A stretch of DNA of 64,000 nt from Planctomycetota bacterium (lineage in GTDB: Bacteria; Planctomycetota; Phycisphaerae; Sedimentisphaerales; Anaerobacaceae), in the NCBI GenBank assembly GCA_023481165.1, contig JAMCWO010000150.1:23889-87888 (forward strand), in the 5' to 3' direction. Under the pieces are notes generated by a model that saw only the letters and a list, made by a program, of their open reading frames with translations, made no database searches and was not told the DNA's origin. The number at the start of each line of letters is the position of its first letter. Position 1 is the first letter of the stretch. A program made the translations under genes and the position numbers. This document shows, piece after piece, positions 1-8,957 of the stretch.

Positions 1-2
1 CC

Positions 3-1025
3 ATGGTGACGGCGCAGATCGAGGTCTTTCGCGTGCGGAACCTCCAGACCGGACAGTACGAACTCTTCGAGGGCGACCGCCTGCCCAAGGATCCGAACGT
101 CTACGATGTGAAGGGGGCCGAGGAGATCGACGGTAAGGAGGAACTGCTGACCTTGACAGCCCCCAAGGCCCTGGAATACGGCATCGCGCGGGCGGTGGTC
201 ATGGACCGCGCGGGGGCGCTGGCCTTTCTGGCGAAGCGCGATGGCGTGACATTTGGGCCCCAACCGCAGGTGCTCGAACCGACTTGGTCGGAGCGGATGG
301 TCAGTTGGGTCAACTCGCCCGGCGTGATGGCGGTCCTGGTCATGCTGGCGCTGCTGGGAGTCTACGTCGAGTTCAGCACGCCGGGATTCGGCCTGGCCGG
401 CATCGTGGCCTTGATCTGCTTCGCGACTATCGTGGGCAGCAAGTACCTGGTCGGCATGGCCAATTGGGTGGAGGTCCTCCTGCTGCTGGTCGGAATCCTG
501 CTGCTGTTGGTGGAGATCTTCGTGCTGCCCGGGTTTGGGATCGCGGGAATCGTGGGAATCACGGGCATCCTGCTGGGGCTGTTCGGGATGCTGGTCCGCA
601 ACGCACCGGATGAATTGCCTTGGCCCCAGACGACGGGAGATTGGCAATCGCTGTCGTCCGGCGCTATCTCGCTGGCCGTGGGATTCACAGGTTTCATCGT
701 TCTGGCCTGGATGGCATCGCGGTATCTCCCCAAGCTGCGCTTCATGAGCGGGCTGGTCCTGGCGCCGAATCCGGCCCCGTCCGGTGGCGGCACGCCGATC
801 AGCATGACAACCCCGCCGGAGAGTATCGCGCCCGGAGTAAGGGTCGGCGCCATCGGCGAAGTGGCTTCCAAGCTCCGCCCGGCCGGCAAAGCTCGCTTCG
901 GCGATGCCCTGGTGGATGTGGTCGCCACGGGCGAATTTCTTGACAAGGGCGCGCGAATCGAGATAATCGCGATAAACGGTAGCCGCGTCGTCGTCAAAAG
1001 GGCCGCAGAGGGCGGGGCGGCCTAA
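3..1025 (+). CDS. NfeD1-type membrane protein, 5'-truncated (C-terminal part)
   Basis: The first about 70 residues (ending in a segment around ELLTLTAPKALEYGIA) resemble the end of the ClpP-class serine protease domain of long NfeD proteins. They are followed by about five hydrophobic membrane segments between residues 105 and 240 and a C-terminal OB-like NfeD domain (about residues 283-335). The ATG at 3 is only the first in-frame start inside the window; the catalytic protease part is expected upstream, so the gene is cut by the window edge. It heads a same-strand cluster with a short NfeD and FloA. This is the known nfeD-floA arrangement, in which NfeD and flotillin act together in membrane microdomains. 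The family call is firm; the protease activity is inferred because the catalytic residues are not visible. Confidence 0.85.
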   Translation: MVTAQIEVFRVRNLQTGQYELFEGDRLPKDPNVYDVKGAEEIDGKEELLTLTAPKALEYGIARAVVMDRAGALAFLAKRDGVTFGPQPQVLEPTWSERMVSWVNSPGVMAVLVMLALLGVYVEFSTPGFGLAGIVALICFATIVGSKYLVGMANWVEVLLLLVGILLLLVEIFVLPGFGIAGIVGITGILLGLFGMLVRNAPDELPWPQTTGDWQSLSSGAISLAVGFTGFIVLAWMASRYLPKLRFMSGLVLAPNPAPSGGGTPISMTTPPESIAPGVRVGAIGEVASKLRPAGKARFGDALVDVVATGEFLDKGARIEIIAINGSRVVVKRAAEGGAA

Positions 1026-1063
1026 CGGTTGGATGGCGTTGCCAAGGGTACAAGGAAGCACCT

Positions 1064-1558
1064 GTGGATTGGTGGTTGTTACTTGCCGTTTTCCTCTACG
1101 CAATTTGCGCGGCGTTGATCGCGGCGGAGGTGTTCATTCCGAGTGGAGGTCTGTTGGGCCTTGGGGCCGTAGCGTCCCTGTTGGCGGGCGTGGTGATCTT
1201 CTTTCACCACAGTGCCTTGGCGGGATGGATCGGGGTGGTCGTGGGTCTGGTTATGGTGCCATCCCTGCTGGTGGCAGCCTACAAGATTCTGCCGCGGACC
1301 CGCTTTGGCAGGCAGGTGATTCTGGCACCACCGGTGCGGCAGCGAGGCGATGCCATCGCCGACACGCCGGAACTGATCAAGCTGTTGGGCCGGACGGGCC
1401 GGGTCCTCACCACATTGCGACCCGTCGGTATGTGCGGTTTTGACGGCCAACGCGTCGAATGTGTCGCCGAAAGCGGGTTCGTGCCCAAGGGCCGGATGGT
1501 CAAGGTCATTCACATCGAGGGAACGCAGGTGACCGTGCGGGTCACCGAAGAGGCTTAG
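1064..1558 (+). CDS. Short NfeD-family membrane protein
   Basis: A 164-residue protein with a hydrophobic N-terminal half (about three membrane segments, residues 2-78) and a soluble C-terminal OB-fold NfeD domain (about residues 95-160, containing LLGRTGRVLTTLRP). The start is GTG at 1064, chosen because AAGGAAG lies a few bases upstream and the hydrophobic segment begins at once; the first in-frame ATG would cut into it. It sits 38 bp after the long NfeD gene and 15 bp before floA, so the three are probably one operon. Short NfeD proteins are known partners of flotillins, although the molecular role is not settled. Confidence 0.85.
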   Translation: MDWWLLLAVFLYAICAALIAAEVFIPSGGLLGLGAVASLLAGVVIFFHHSALAGWIGVVVGLVMVPSLLVAAYKILPRTRFGRQVILAPPVRQRGDAIADTPELIKLLGRTGRVLTTLRPVGMCGFDGQRVECVAESGFVPKGRMVKVIHIEGTQVTVRVTEEA

Positions 1559-1573
1559 GGAAAGGATTGAACA

Positions 1574-2584
1574 ATGTGGCAGATGGGACAGATGTTGTTG
1601 CAGCTCGGCGAGCCGGCGCTTATCGGCGTCCTGATCATCATTCTCGTCGCGATCCTGGTGGTCGCGCTGCTGATGCTGAAGTTCGCGCGGCTGTGGCTGC
1701 AGGCGTATTTCTCCCGGGCCGATGTGCGGCTCACGGAGCTGATCGGCATGTGGCTCCGCAAGGTGGACATGCGCACCATCGTGCTCAGCAAGATCACGGC
1801 CGTGCAGGCAGGCCTGCAGTTGACGACGAGAGACCTTGAAAGCCATTATCTGGCGGGGGGGCGCGTGCCCAACGTTGTGCGGGCGTTGATCGCGGCCGAC
1901 CGCGCCAATATCGATCTGTCGTTCAAGACGGCCACGGCCATCGATCTGGCGGGCCGCGACATCCTCGATGCGATTCAGACGAGCGTCAATCCGAAGGTGA
2001 TCGACTGCCCGGACCCCAAAAAAGGCAAGGAGACCATCGACGCCGTGGCCCAGGACGGCATTCAGCTCAAGGCCAAGGCACGCGTGACGGTCCGGACCAA
2101 CATTCAGAGGCTGGTCGGCGGCGCCACGGAAGAGACGGTGATCGCCCGCGTCGGTGAAGGCATCGTCACGACCATCGGCAGCTCCATCACCTACAAGAAC
2201 GTTCTGGAGAATCCCGACCGGATCTCCAAGGCGGTGCTGGAGAAAGGCCTGGATGCGGGTACGGCGTTCGAGATTCTCTCGATCGATATTGCCGATGTGG
2301 ACGTGGGCGAGAACGTCGGCGCCCAACTTCAGGCGGCCCAGGCGGAGGCCGATATGCGTCGGGCCAAGGCCGAGGCCGAGAAGCGTCGGGCCATGGCCGT
2401 CGCCCGCGAGCAGGAAATGCGGGCCCTCGTGGTCGAGAACGAATCGAAGGTGCCGCTGGCGATTTCCGAAGCCTTCCGATCGGGCAATCTGGGCATCATG
2501 GATTATTACCGGCTCAAGAACATCGGCGCCGACACCCAGATGCGCGAATCGATTGCGAAACCCAAGAGACCCGATGCGGCGTGA
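1574..2584 (+). CDS. floA: Flotillin-like protein FloA
   Basis: A 336-residue protein with one N-terminal membrane anchor (about residues 12-40), an SPFH-like core and a C-terminal coiled coil rich in A, E, K and R (about residues 245-300, with [17 protein letters not shown]). Length and organisation match the FloA/YqfA family, bacterial flotillins that scaffold membrane microdomains. The segment [17 protein letters not shown] is typical of the family. It lies directly behind two NfeD genes, the standard genomic partner of floA. The ATG at 1574 follows a GGAAAGG stretch. Confidence 0.93.
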   Translation: MWQMGQMLLQLGEPALIGVLIIILVAILVVALLMLKFARLWLQAYFSRADVRLTELIGMWLRKVDMRTIVLSKITAVQAGLQLTTRDLESHYLAGGRVPNVVRALIAADRANIDLSFKTATAIDLAGRDILDAIQTSVNPKVIDCPDPKKGKETIDAVAQDGIQLKAKARVTVRTNIQRLVGGATEETVIARVGEGIVTTIGSSITYKNVLENPDRISKAVLEKGLDAGTAFEILSIDIADVDVGENVGAQLQAAQAEADMRRAKAEAEKRRAMAVAREQEMRALVVENESKVPLAISEAFRSGNLGIMDYYRLKNIGADTQMRESIAKPKRPDAA

Positions 2585-2611
2585 TGCCGACCTGGTGGAG
2601 ACAAGCCGCTC

Positions 2612-3328
2612 ATGGGACTTCCTGCACAATTCGGCCTGCTGGCCCAGGGCGATGACTGGGCGAATATCCTGTTCGTTGCGGTCATGGCGGTCCTGTGGCT
2701 GCTGGGAGCGCTGGTCAAAACCGTGAGTAAGAAGAGCGCGCCACCGGAGCGGGCGGACCCGGAAGATGCCCTCAAGGAGCGACGCCAGCCGCGTGAGACC
2801 TGGCAAGAACGCCTGAGGCGCAAGGTCGAGGAGATGCAGCGCCGCATCGAGGAAGAGGCCGGCCTGCGGGAACCGGGTAAACCGACTCGACCGGCGCATC
2901 CGGCCCCTCCGCGCGCCCCCCAAACCCCGGGCGGTAAAATCACGATTCGTTCGGACTCAAGAGGGGAGTCCATCATGGTCTACGAGCCGGCACCATCGCC
3001 GTCCTCGACGCAGCGAGAACATCAGGCCGCTCGTCAGCGCGAGGCGCAGCAAGCCGTGGCCGCCGCCGGACAATACGCCGCCAAACAGGAATCTCCGGTT
3101 GAAATGCCAATCGCGATGAATGTCCCCACGCTTGAGCCGGTGCTGGAGGGCCTGTCCAGCGTCACGGCGCAACCGCCCAAACCACTGGAGCCTGCCGGTT
3201 TCGAGGCGACCGCCGTTATTGACTACAGCGATCCGGATGCTCTGAAGAAGGCTCTCCTTCACTACGAGATTCTCGGCAGACCCTTGGGACTGCGCGACAC
3301 GCCTGACCAGACATCCATCTTCTGGTAG
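2612..3328 (+). CDS. Membrane-anchored hypothetical protein downstream of floA
   Basis: A 238-residue protein with one hydrophobic segment near the N-terminus (about residues 18-38). A charged stretch with coiled-coil character follows (about residues 55-88, with ERLRRKVEEMQRRIEEE), then a long Pro/Ala/Gln-rich low-complexity linker. A short C-terminal motif (ALLHYEILGRPLGLRD) looks conserved because it is bracketed by disordered sequence. No enzymatic domain is recognisable. It follows floA by 27 bp on the same strand, so a role as a flotillin or NfeD accessory protein is a reasonable inference from position only. Confidence 0.7.
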   Translation: MGLPAQFGLLAQGDDWANILFVAVMAVLWLLGALVKTVSKKSAPPERADPEDALKERRQPRETWQERLRRKVEEMQRRIEEEAGLREPGKPTRPAHPAPPRAPQTPGGKITIRSDSRGESIMVYEPAPSPSSTQREHQAARQREAQQAVAAAGQYAAKQESPVEMPIAMNVPTLEPVLEGLSSVTAQPPKPLEPAGFEATAVIDYSDPDALKKALLHYEILGRPLGLRDTPDQTSIFW

Positions 3329-3407
3329 CCGTCACCAGCCGCCCCGAAGACTCTTACCAGTCCGAACGCCCTGCCGGTGCATATTATCAGACCATCAACA
3401 CCGAGCC

Positions 3408-3941
3408 TCATGCGTCCCGGTCCATATTCCTGCGCACGGCTTCCAGAAAGGCATCCGGCAGGTGCGGCGAGATCACCATTTTTGCCCCATTCGTCCTCGT
3501 GATAAGCACAAGATCCCGCCGGTTCGTGGCGCAGGCCCGGAACTCCCCCAGGCGGCGGCTGCGAAACAGGCCAAACCAACCCAGGAAGCCTGCGGAGCCA
3601 AACACCCGCCAGGCAAAGCCGATTTCCTGGCGATGCGTACGCCGCACCTCGCGGATTCCCTCGTACGGTATCATCAGCGGCGACCCCAGCCGGCCGACCA
3701 CAATGGCATCCCGCCGCACGATATAGTCCCAAGGTGCAAACCGCGCAATGCCAGCAAAGATGCCGACAGACAGCAACACCCCAAGGACAGCCACCGATTG
3801 GCCTGGTTGACCTCGCGACGAGGTGTATGCAGCTCGAACCAGCAGGACCTCCGCGACCGCAACCAGCAGCAGCACTCCGAGCGTGACACACCAGACCAAG
3901 CGCGACCATCGGGCCTCAAATCGCAACGAACCAACAGACAT
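3408..3941 (-). CDS. Two-helix membrane protein with bacterial PH-like domain
   Basis: A 177-residue protein with two hydrophobic segments (about residues 15-35 and 48-70) followed by a soluble region resembling bacterial pleckstrin-homology-like domains. The run GSAGFLGWFGLFRSRRLGEF followed by a beta-rich end with ISPHLPDAF is characteristic. The start was set at ATG 3941 because GGGAG lies 6 nt upstream; an in-frame TTG at 3968 is possible but has no ribosome site. It stands alone between its own short upstream region and the end of the floA cluster on the other strand. Function unknown, probably membrane-associated. Confidence 0.7.
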   Translation of the reverse strand: MSVGSLRFEARWSRLVWCVTLGVLLLVAVAEVLLVRAAYTSSRGQPGQSVAVLGVLLSVGIFAGIARFAPWDYIVRRDAIVVGRLGSPLMIPYEGIREVRRTHRQEIGFAWRVFGSAGFLGWFGLFRSRRLGEFRACATNRRDLVLITRTNGAKMVISPHLPDAFLEAVRRNMDRDA

Positions 3942-4135
3942 CAACGGCTCCCTATATGAATCTTCCAACCAGCACTTTGGCCGCCAGTATACCGCATACC
4001 CAGCCCCAAAGGCTACGGTGCGGGCGCAAAAAACGCCCGATCCGGAACGTCCTATAAGATATGTTATGTTTCATTCGGCTGATTTGCAGGGTCGCGCCCG
4101 GAATGACCGCTTGGGCCTTTCTGCGGCGAGTACGA

Positions 4136-5767
4136 TCACGCACTGGCCATGCTGGCGTGCGCGGCAGTCTGGCAAAGGTTCTCCCACATCAAGCCCGTGG
4201 TGTCGGACAGGCCGAGATTCTGGAGGACGATGGAGATGTTCGTGGCGGGATCGAGGCCGGAGGCACACTGCCGCGCTGCGGCCGCGTTGCCGCTGCCCGC
4301 CTCGATCTCGTGCTGGAGGTTGATCAGGGAGGAGGCGAACTTGACGCGGTTGCAGTACAACAGCGCGGTTCGGTAATAGAGATCGAGCGTGGTCGCGTCG
4401 TAGTCCTGCTGCGGCATGATCAAATCGAGGGCCTCCTCTTTGTGGCCAGTCTCGAACAGGCAGACGGCCAGCTTCATGGCGGCCCGGGAAAAAGTGGGAT
4501 TGATCGCCAGGGCGGCCTTGAAACGTTCGGACGCCTGCGCCAGGCGGCTGCCATTCATGTGCAATAGTCCCAGCCGGTAATGCAGGTCCGGATTGTTCGG
4601 GCACTGGGCCAAGTGGTGCTGGTGGGCCGCCAGGACGCCTTGCTCGAAGAGTTGTCCATCCGGCGGCGCCGGCAGCAGGTTGGCTTCCAGGGCGGCCTTG
4701 AGGATCAACTTGGCCGTCTCGGTGAACAGAAAGGAAGTGTTCGGCTGAATCGCGGCGGCCAGCGAAAGGGTGTTGGCCGCTTCGGGGGACCGCCCGGCCA
4801 ACCTCTGGGCGGCCGCCAGGCCCATATAGGCTTCCACGATCTTATCGTTGATCTCGATGGCCCGGTTGAACTGCTGGGCGGCAAGCTGATCGGCGTGCAT
4901 CTTCAGGAAACAGGTCCCCAGCTTGATCGTCGCTTCCAGGAAATCCGGGCAGATGCGCAGGGCCTCTTGGTACCGGGCAATCGCGTCGCTGATGCCTCCC
5001 ATCATGGCGAGAACGTCGGCCTGCTTGGCGATCAGATCGGCCCGCTCGGGCTCATCGGTCAGACGTACATCGATCTGGTCGAGAGCTTCCTGAAGCTGCC
5101 CGGAATAGACCAGCTCATCCAGGGAATCATCGTGTATCACGAAGTTATCCGGATGAATCAGAATGGCGGTGTTGAAGGTCTCGACCGCGATGGGATATTG
5201 GCCGGTCGCGATATACAGGTGGCCCAGCGTCACCAAGGTCGAGATGTCATCGGGATACTGTTCCTTCAGCGGCTCGTACTGGGCGATGACCTCATCCAGG
5301 CGTTCCTCTTTGAAATAAATTGCCCCCAGGCGCTGGGCCGGCAGTTGCAGATAACTGTTGAATTTGATGCAGTCCTGGTAAAACTCGACGGCCTGAGCCT
5401 GATGGCCGAGACGCTCCCAACAATGGCCGAGGAGATACAGTGCCAGCGTATTGCTGGGCTGACGCAGGTAGATGGAATTCAACTCCTCCAAGGCCTCCTT
5501 GAGATCGTTGTCCTGCAGCGCCAAGGCGGCGGCGGCCATCCGCCCGTCACAGCAGGACGGGTTCGCAAAGAGATACAGCCGCACCTGCTCTCTGGCCTCG
5601 GAGAATTTGCCCAGGCCCATCAGGTCGATGATATGACTCAAGCGAGGATTCTCTTGGGGCTGGTCGCCATTGGCCTGGGTCTCGCGCCGCTCGCTGAGCC
5701 AGTGCCAAATCAGCCCCGGCGTGTCGATCGTTATCGCCCTGCCCAGAATCTCCAGCAATCCACCCAT
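4136..5767 (-). CDS. Tetratricopeptide repeat protein
   Basis: A 543-residue protein made largely of degenerate 34-residue helix pairs with TPR spacing, for example around LALYLLGHCWERLGHQAQAVEFYQ, LVTLGHLYIATGQYPIAVETF and LHYRLGLLHMNGSRLAQASERF. No signal peptide or membrane segment is evident, although the N-terminus (MGGLLEILGRAI) is amphipathic. An AGGAG precedes the ATG at 5767. TPR proteins act as assembly or interaction scaffolds; no partner is indicated here, because the nearest gene on the same strand is the unrelated PH-domain protein. Confidence 0.85.
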   Translation of the reverse strand: MGGLLEILGRAITIDTPGLIWHWLSERRETQANGDQPQENPRLSHIIDLMGLGKFSEAREQVRLYLFANPSCCDGRMAAAALALQDNDLKEALEELNSIYLRQPSNTLALYLLGHCWERLGHQAQAVEFYQDCIKFNSYLQLPAQRLGAIYFKEERLDEVIAQYEPLKEQYPDDISTLVTLGHLYIATGQYPIAVETFNTAILIHPDNFVIHDDSLDELVYSGQLQEALDQIDVRLTDEPERADLIAKQADVLAMMGGISDAIARYQEALRICPDFLEATIKLGTCFLKMHADQLAAQQFNRAIEINDKIVEAYMGLAAAQRLAGRSPEAANTLSLAAAIQPNTSFLFTETAKLILKAALEANLLPAPPDGQLFEQGVLAAHQHHLAQCPNNPDLHYRLGLLHMNGSRLAQASERFKAALAINPTFSRAAMKLAVCLFETGHKEEALDLIMPQQDYDATTLDLYYRTALLYCNRVKFASSLINLQHEIEAGSGNAAAARQCASGLDPATNISIVLQNLGLSDTTGLMWENLCQTAAHASMASA

Positions 5768-6033
5768 CCCTCACTCCTATATCTATCCGGTCGTGTGATA
5801 CCCAAAACCCGGTACTGTTGACGTATCGTCCAATTTCGCCGGGGTGTTAACTTCGGTCGCGACATCCGCGGGAGCCCCGGCGCACTTGGGCCGGTCGGGA
5901 TGGCGCTTGTGTGTGCTGTAGGGTTTGTTTGGGCTGGGAAAGCGAAGTTATCGGTCGCGCCGAGGCGGGGACCGTGCGGCCAAGGCGTTAACGAAGGCGC
6001 CGGATTGCCACACTCCCGACCGCGACGTCCGGG

Positions 6034-6564
6034 TCACTCAAGAGGCCTTGACCGCCGCTCCGCGGCGCCCGGCGGAGCGGCGGCGGCGGTTTGGGTCTGT
6101 TTCTCGACTTCGCTCAGATAGGCCATCGTGCGCTGCAGGCGGTCGGTCAGGTGCTTGAGTTTGAGCATCGTGCGAATGCGGGTCAGCAATTCGAGCTTGT
6201 TGATCGGTTTGCTGACGAAATCGTCGGTGCCGGAGTCGATGCCGCGCTCGATGTCGCCGAATTCGTTCAGGGCCGTCACCATGATGACGGGAATCGTGCT
6301 CGTGTCGGGAGCGCTCTTAAGCCGGCGACAGACCTCGAAGCCGCTCATCTTGGGCATCATGACGTCCAGGAGAATCAGATCAGGTTTCGCCGCGGCCACC
6401 AACTCGAGCGCTTCGATGCCGTCGCGGGCGGCGACCGTCTCGCACTCGATGTCCTCCAGGTAGGCCTGGACCAGCTCAAGATTCTGCTGATCGTCGTCCA
6501 CGACGAGAATCGTGGGCCGTTTGTCCGCGTCCCTGTTGGGTTGATCCATTGGCGACTCCATCAT
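6034..6564 (-). CDS. Single-domain response regulator (CheY-like receiver)
   Basis: A 176-residue protein with one receiver domain (about residues 17-135). The acidic pocket is in VVDDDQQ, the phospho-acceptor is Asp67 in LILLDVMMPKMSG, the Thr switch is in VTAL and the conserved Lys is in FVSKPI. The C-terminal 40 residues form a short helix and an Ala/Pro-rich tail with no DNA-binding domain, so output is probably by protein interaction. Its start overlaps the stop of the upstream 85-residue gene in an ATGA, indicating translational coupling. A soluble histidine kinase is encoded divergently about 80 bp beyond that small gene and is the likely partner. Confidence 0.9.
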   Translation of the reverse strand: MMESPMDQPNRDADKRPTILVVDDDQQNLELVQAYLEDIECETVAARDGIEALELVAAAKPDLILLDVMMPKMSGFEVCRRLKSAPDTSTIPVIMVTALNEFGDIERGIDSGTDDFVSKPINKLELLTRIRTMLKLKHLTDRLQRTMAYLSEVEKQTQTAAAAPPGAAERRSRPLE

Positions 6565-6818
6565 TCAGCATGATTTTCCAGAAAAAGACGCACTTCCGGA
6601 CGCAGATAGATCGTCTCGATATCCACCAGCTTCAGAACGGCGTCGGCACACAGCGCCGCCACCTCGGCGCTGGTCGCCTCCGTATCGACGAAGAAAAGCC
6701 TCTCGCCCTTCATGGCGGCCAGTCCGCCGCCCCGGCCGCCCAGCGGCTCGCGCCGGATCTTCACGTGCTGCGCCTCCAAGAGGGCCAGCAGCTCTTCCAG
6801 AATCCTTTGGTCATTCAT
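6561..6818 (-). CDS. Small conserved-looking hypothetical protein coupled to response regulator
   Basis: An 85-residue soluble protein beginning MNDQRILEELLALLEAQ, with a Gly-rich turn (GGRGGGLAAMKGERLFFVD) and an acidic end. The ORF could extend to 6911, but that extension runs into the divergent kinase's regulatory region and start, so the internal ATG at 6818 is preferred. It overlaps the response regulator by 4 bp (ATGA). No family is recognised. Co-translation with a receiver and divergence from a histidine kinase suggest a signalling accessory role, by position only. Confidence 0.6.
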   Translation of the reverse strand: MNDQRILEELLALLEAQHVKIRREPLGGRGGGLAAMKGERLFFVDTEATSAEVAALCADAVLKLVDIETIYLRPEVRLFLENHAE

Positions 6819-6897
6819 ACTTGCAAAGTAACCCGTTCCCGTGGATAATACCGGGGTATGGATACCCTGTGAAGGATTGTATGCAAGGAGTGGGCCG

Positions 6898-7695
6898 TTG
6901 GCAAGCATCATCGAAAGACGTCAGTCGTTGCATCATTGTCTCGCCCAGAAAGAGGAGGAGAACCGGGCGCTGAAGTCCCAGAATCTGCAACTGCAAGCCC
7001 TCGCCAATCTCGGCTCGGCCACGTGCATGATTGCCCACGAGATCAATAACCTGCTGACGCCGCTGGCGAACTATGCGGCCTTGGCGGCGCAGAATCCCGG
7101 CGACCAGAAGCTGGCAGAGAAGGCCCTGGACAAGACCGTGCGCAACTGTCAGCGGGCCGCGAAGATCATGCAGAGCATCCTGGCGCTGGCCAACGGTCAG
7201 AAACAGCAGCGCGAGACCGTCGCCGCGAAAGCCCTGATCGAGGAAGTATTCTCGTGCTTGTGCCGGGATTTCGGTAAAGACGGCATCCGGGTCGAGATCG
7301 ATGTTGCCGACGCGTTGCAGGTGAGTTGTATTCCGGTGCAGATTCAGCAGGTGTTGATGAACCTGGTGCTCAACGCCCGGGACGCGATGCTGCCGGGCGG
7401 AGGCTGCCTCCGGGTGGCGGCGGCCGCGGATCACGAGCACATCGACCTGGTCGTCAGTGACACCGGCCGCGGCATCACGCCGGAGAATCTCAAGAACATC
7501 TTCCGCCCGTTCTTCACGACCAAAACCGGAAAGGACCGCCCCGCCGGCTCGGATTCCGGCTCGGGGGTCGGACTGGCGTTCTGCCGGCGGACCGTGGAGG
7601 CTCATGGCGGCGAGATCACGGTCCAATCGCAGCCCGGCCGGGGAAGCACCTTCACGATTCGCCTGCCGCGCGTGCCGCTGCCTGGCGTTCGATGA
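6898..7695 (+). CDS. Soluble histidine kinase without a sensor domain
   Basis: A 265-residue kinase consisting almost only of transmitter domains. A short coiled coil precedes the H-box MIAHEINNLLTP with His47. The ATP-binding domain has the N-box (LMNLVLNARDAM), G1 (VVSDTGRGI), F-box (FRPFFTTK) and G2 (GSGVGLAFCRRTV). The start is TTG at 6898 because AAGGAG lies 7 nt upstream; an in-frame GTG at 6841 lacks such a site. No membrane segment or PAS domain is present, so it must sense through a partner. Its 3' end overlaps the next gene by 4 bp (ATGA), and a receiver gene is divergent on the left. Confidence 0.88.
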   Translation: MASIIERRQSLHHCLAQKEEENRALKSQNLQLQALANLGSATCMIAHEINNLLTPLANYAALAAQNPGDQKLAEKALDKTVRNCQRAAKIMQSILALANGQKQQRETVAAKALIEEVFSCLCRDFGKDGIRVEIDVADALQVSCIPVQIQQVLMNLVLNARDAMLPGGGCLRVAAAADHEHIDLVVSDTGRGITPENLKNIFRPFFTTKTGKDRPAGSDSGSGVGLAFCRRTVEAHGGEITVQSQPGRGSTFTIRLPRVPLPGVR

Positions 7696-8957
7696 TCGCG
7701 CCGCTCTATCAAACCCTGGGCAATGTCCTGTTGCTGCTCCTGCTGGTGGCATGTTCGGCGTTGTTCTCCGGATCGGAGACCGCCTTCTTCAACCTCACTC
7801 AGCGGCAGATCAAGCAGTTCGAGGCCTCCCCGGTCCGACTCCAGCGACTGACCGCTCATCTGCTGCACCGGCCGGGACACCTGCTGAACTGCCTGCTGTT
7901 CGGCAACATGATCGTGAACGTCCTGTTCTATGCCGTCTCGAGCGTGCTGGTCTTGACCATCCGTCACGCCGGGGGGCTCGGCGCCGCGACCGTCGCGGCT
8001 TTCGCCACGTTCCTTTTCCTGGTGCTGTTCGGCGAGATTCTGCCGAAATCGCTGACGTACGCGAGCGCCCGGTCCCTGGCGGTGGCGGCGGCCTTGCCGA
8101 CCTTTCTCGTCGTGCGGATTCTGGGGCCGATCACGTCGGTCTTTCGCCTCCTGTTCCTGGAGCCGGTTCTGCGGATCTTTTTCGGCTCCGCACGCCTGCC
8201 GCGGACAACCACGCTGGCGGAGTTCCGCTCGCTCGTGGATCTGAGCCGCCGGCGCGGGCTAATCGGCGAGGATGAGAACCGGTTGCTCGGAGAGGTGGTC
8301 GAGTTGAGTCTGCTCAAGGTTCGACACGTGATGCAACCACGCGTGGACCTGATCGCGTGTGACATCGCCGAGCCTCCCGACGCGGCCCGCCGGCTCATGC
8401 AGGAACATCACTTGACGAAGATCCCCGTCTACGCGGGAAGCGTGGACAATATCGTCGGCGTGGTCGCTTTGCGGCAGTTATTCCTGAAGGCCGGCGCGCC
8501 CCTCGACCGTCTCGTGCAGCCGGTGCCATTTGTGCCGGAGCAGAAGACCGTGGAATCCCTGCTGGAGTTCTTTCGCAAGACCGAGACGGACATGGCCGTC
8601 GTGGTGGATGAATACGGCGGCATCGCCGGCTCCGTGCGGCTGGAGGACATCGCGGAGGAGCTCTTCGGCCGGATCGAGACGCCGCCCAAGCTGGAGCCCA
8701 TCAAGCTGGTGGGGCCCTTCCAATATCGGCTGGCGGGCGATCTGGCGATCCACGACTGGGCGGAAGTCCTCGGAGTTGATCTGGAAGAGACACGCGTGTC
8801 TACGATTGGCGGCCTGGTGACCGTCCTGCTGGGGAGAATCCCACGGAAAGGGGATACGGCCTATCTCGGGAATCTGAAGTTCACGGTCGAGCGGGTGCGC
8901 CGGCATCGGATCGAGACCATCATCCTGTCCCTGGAGCCTCTGGCCGGCCATGAGTAG
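7692..8957 (+). CDS. CNNM/CBS/CorC-HlyC-domain membrane protein (first of a pair)
   Basis: A 421-residue protein with an N-terminal CNNM membrane domain (about residues 5-180; several helices, with SGSETAFFNLTQ and FGEILPKSLTYA typical of the family). A tandem CBS pair (about residues 210-330, with VMQPRVDLIACD and VVVDEYGGIAGSVRLEDI) and a C-terminal CorC/HlyC transporter-associated domain follow. CNNM proteins are linked to divalent-cation (Mg/Co) efflux. The start overlaps the kinase stop (ATGA) and the end overlaps a second CNNM gene by 8 bp, so the three are probably co-translated. The kinase link to ion transport is inference. Confidence 0.9.
   Translation: MIAPLYQTLGNVLLLLLLVACSALFSGSETAFFNLTQRQIKQFEASPVRLQRLTAHLLHRPGHLLNCLLFGNMIVNVLFYAVSSVLVLTIRHAGGLGAATVAAFATFLFLVLFGEILPKSLTYASARSLAVAAALPTFLVVRILGPITSVFRLLFLEPVLRIFFGSARLPRTTTLAEFRSLVDLSRRRGLIGEDENRLLGEVVELSLLKVRHVMQPRVDLIACDIAEPPDAARRLMQEHHLTKIPVYAGSVDNIVGVVALRQLFLKAGAPLDRLVQPVPFVPEQKTVESLLEFFRKTETDMAVVVDEYGGIAGSVRLEDIAEELFGRIETPPKLEPIKLVGPFQYRLAGDLAIHDWAEVLGVDLEETRVSTIGGLVTVLLGRIPRKGDTAYLGNLKFTVERVRRHRIETIILSLEPLAGHE

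Noticed and set aside
1079-2923. 614-codon frame opposite the nfeD/floA genes
   Set aside because: Rich in His, Arg, Gln and Leu as expected for the complement of GC-rich coding sequence; no motif, and the + strand genes are unequivocal.
3408-3968. Start of the PH-like protein at 3968
   Set aside because: It is a TTG with no ribosome site; ATG 3941 has GGGAG 6 nt upstream and keeps both membrane segments.
4009-4045. GGGCG/CGCCC hairpin with A-rich loop near 4022-4040
   Set aside because: Only about 6 bp of stem and placed upstream of a minus-strand gene start; not a believable terminator on either strand.
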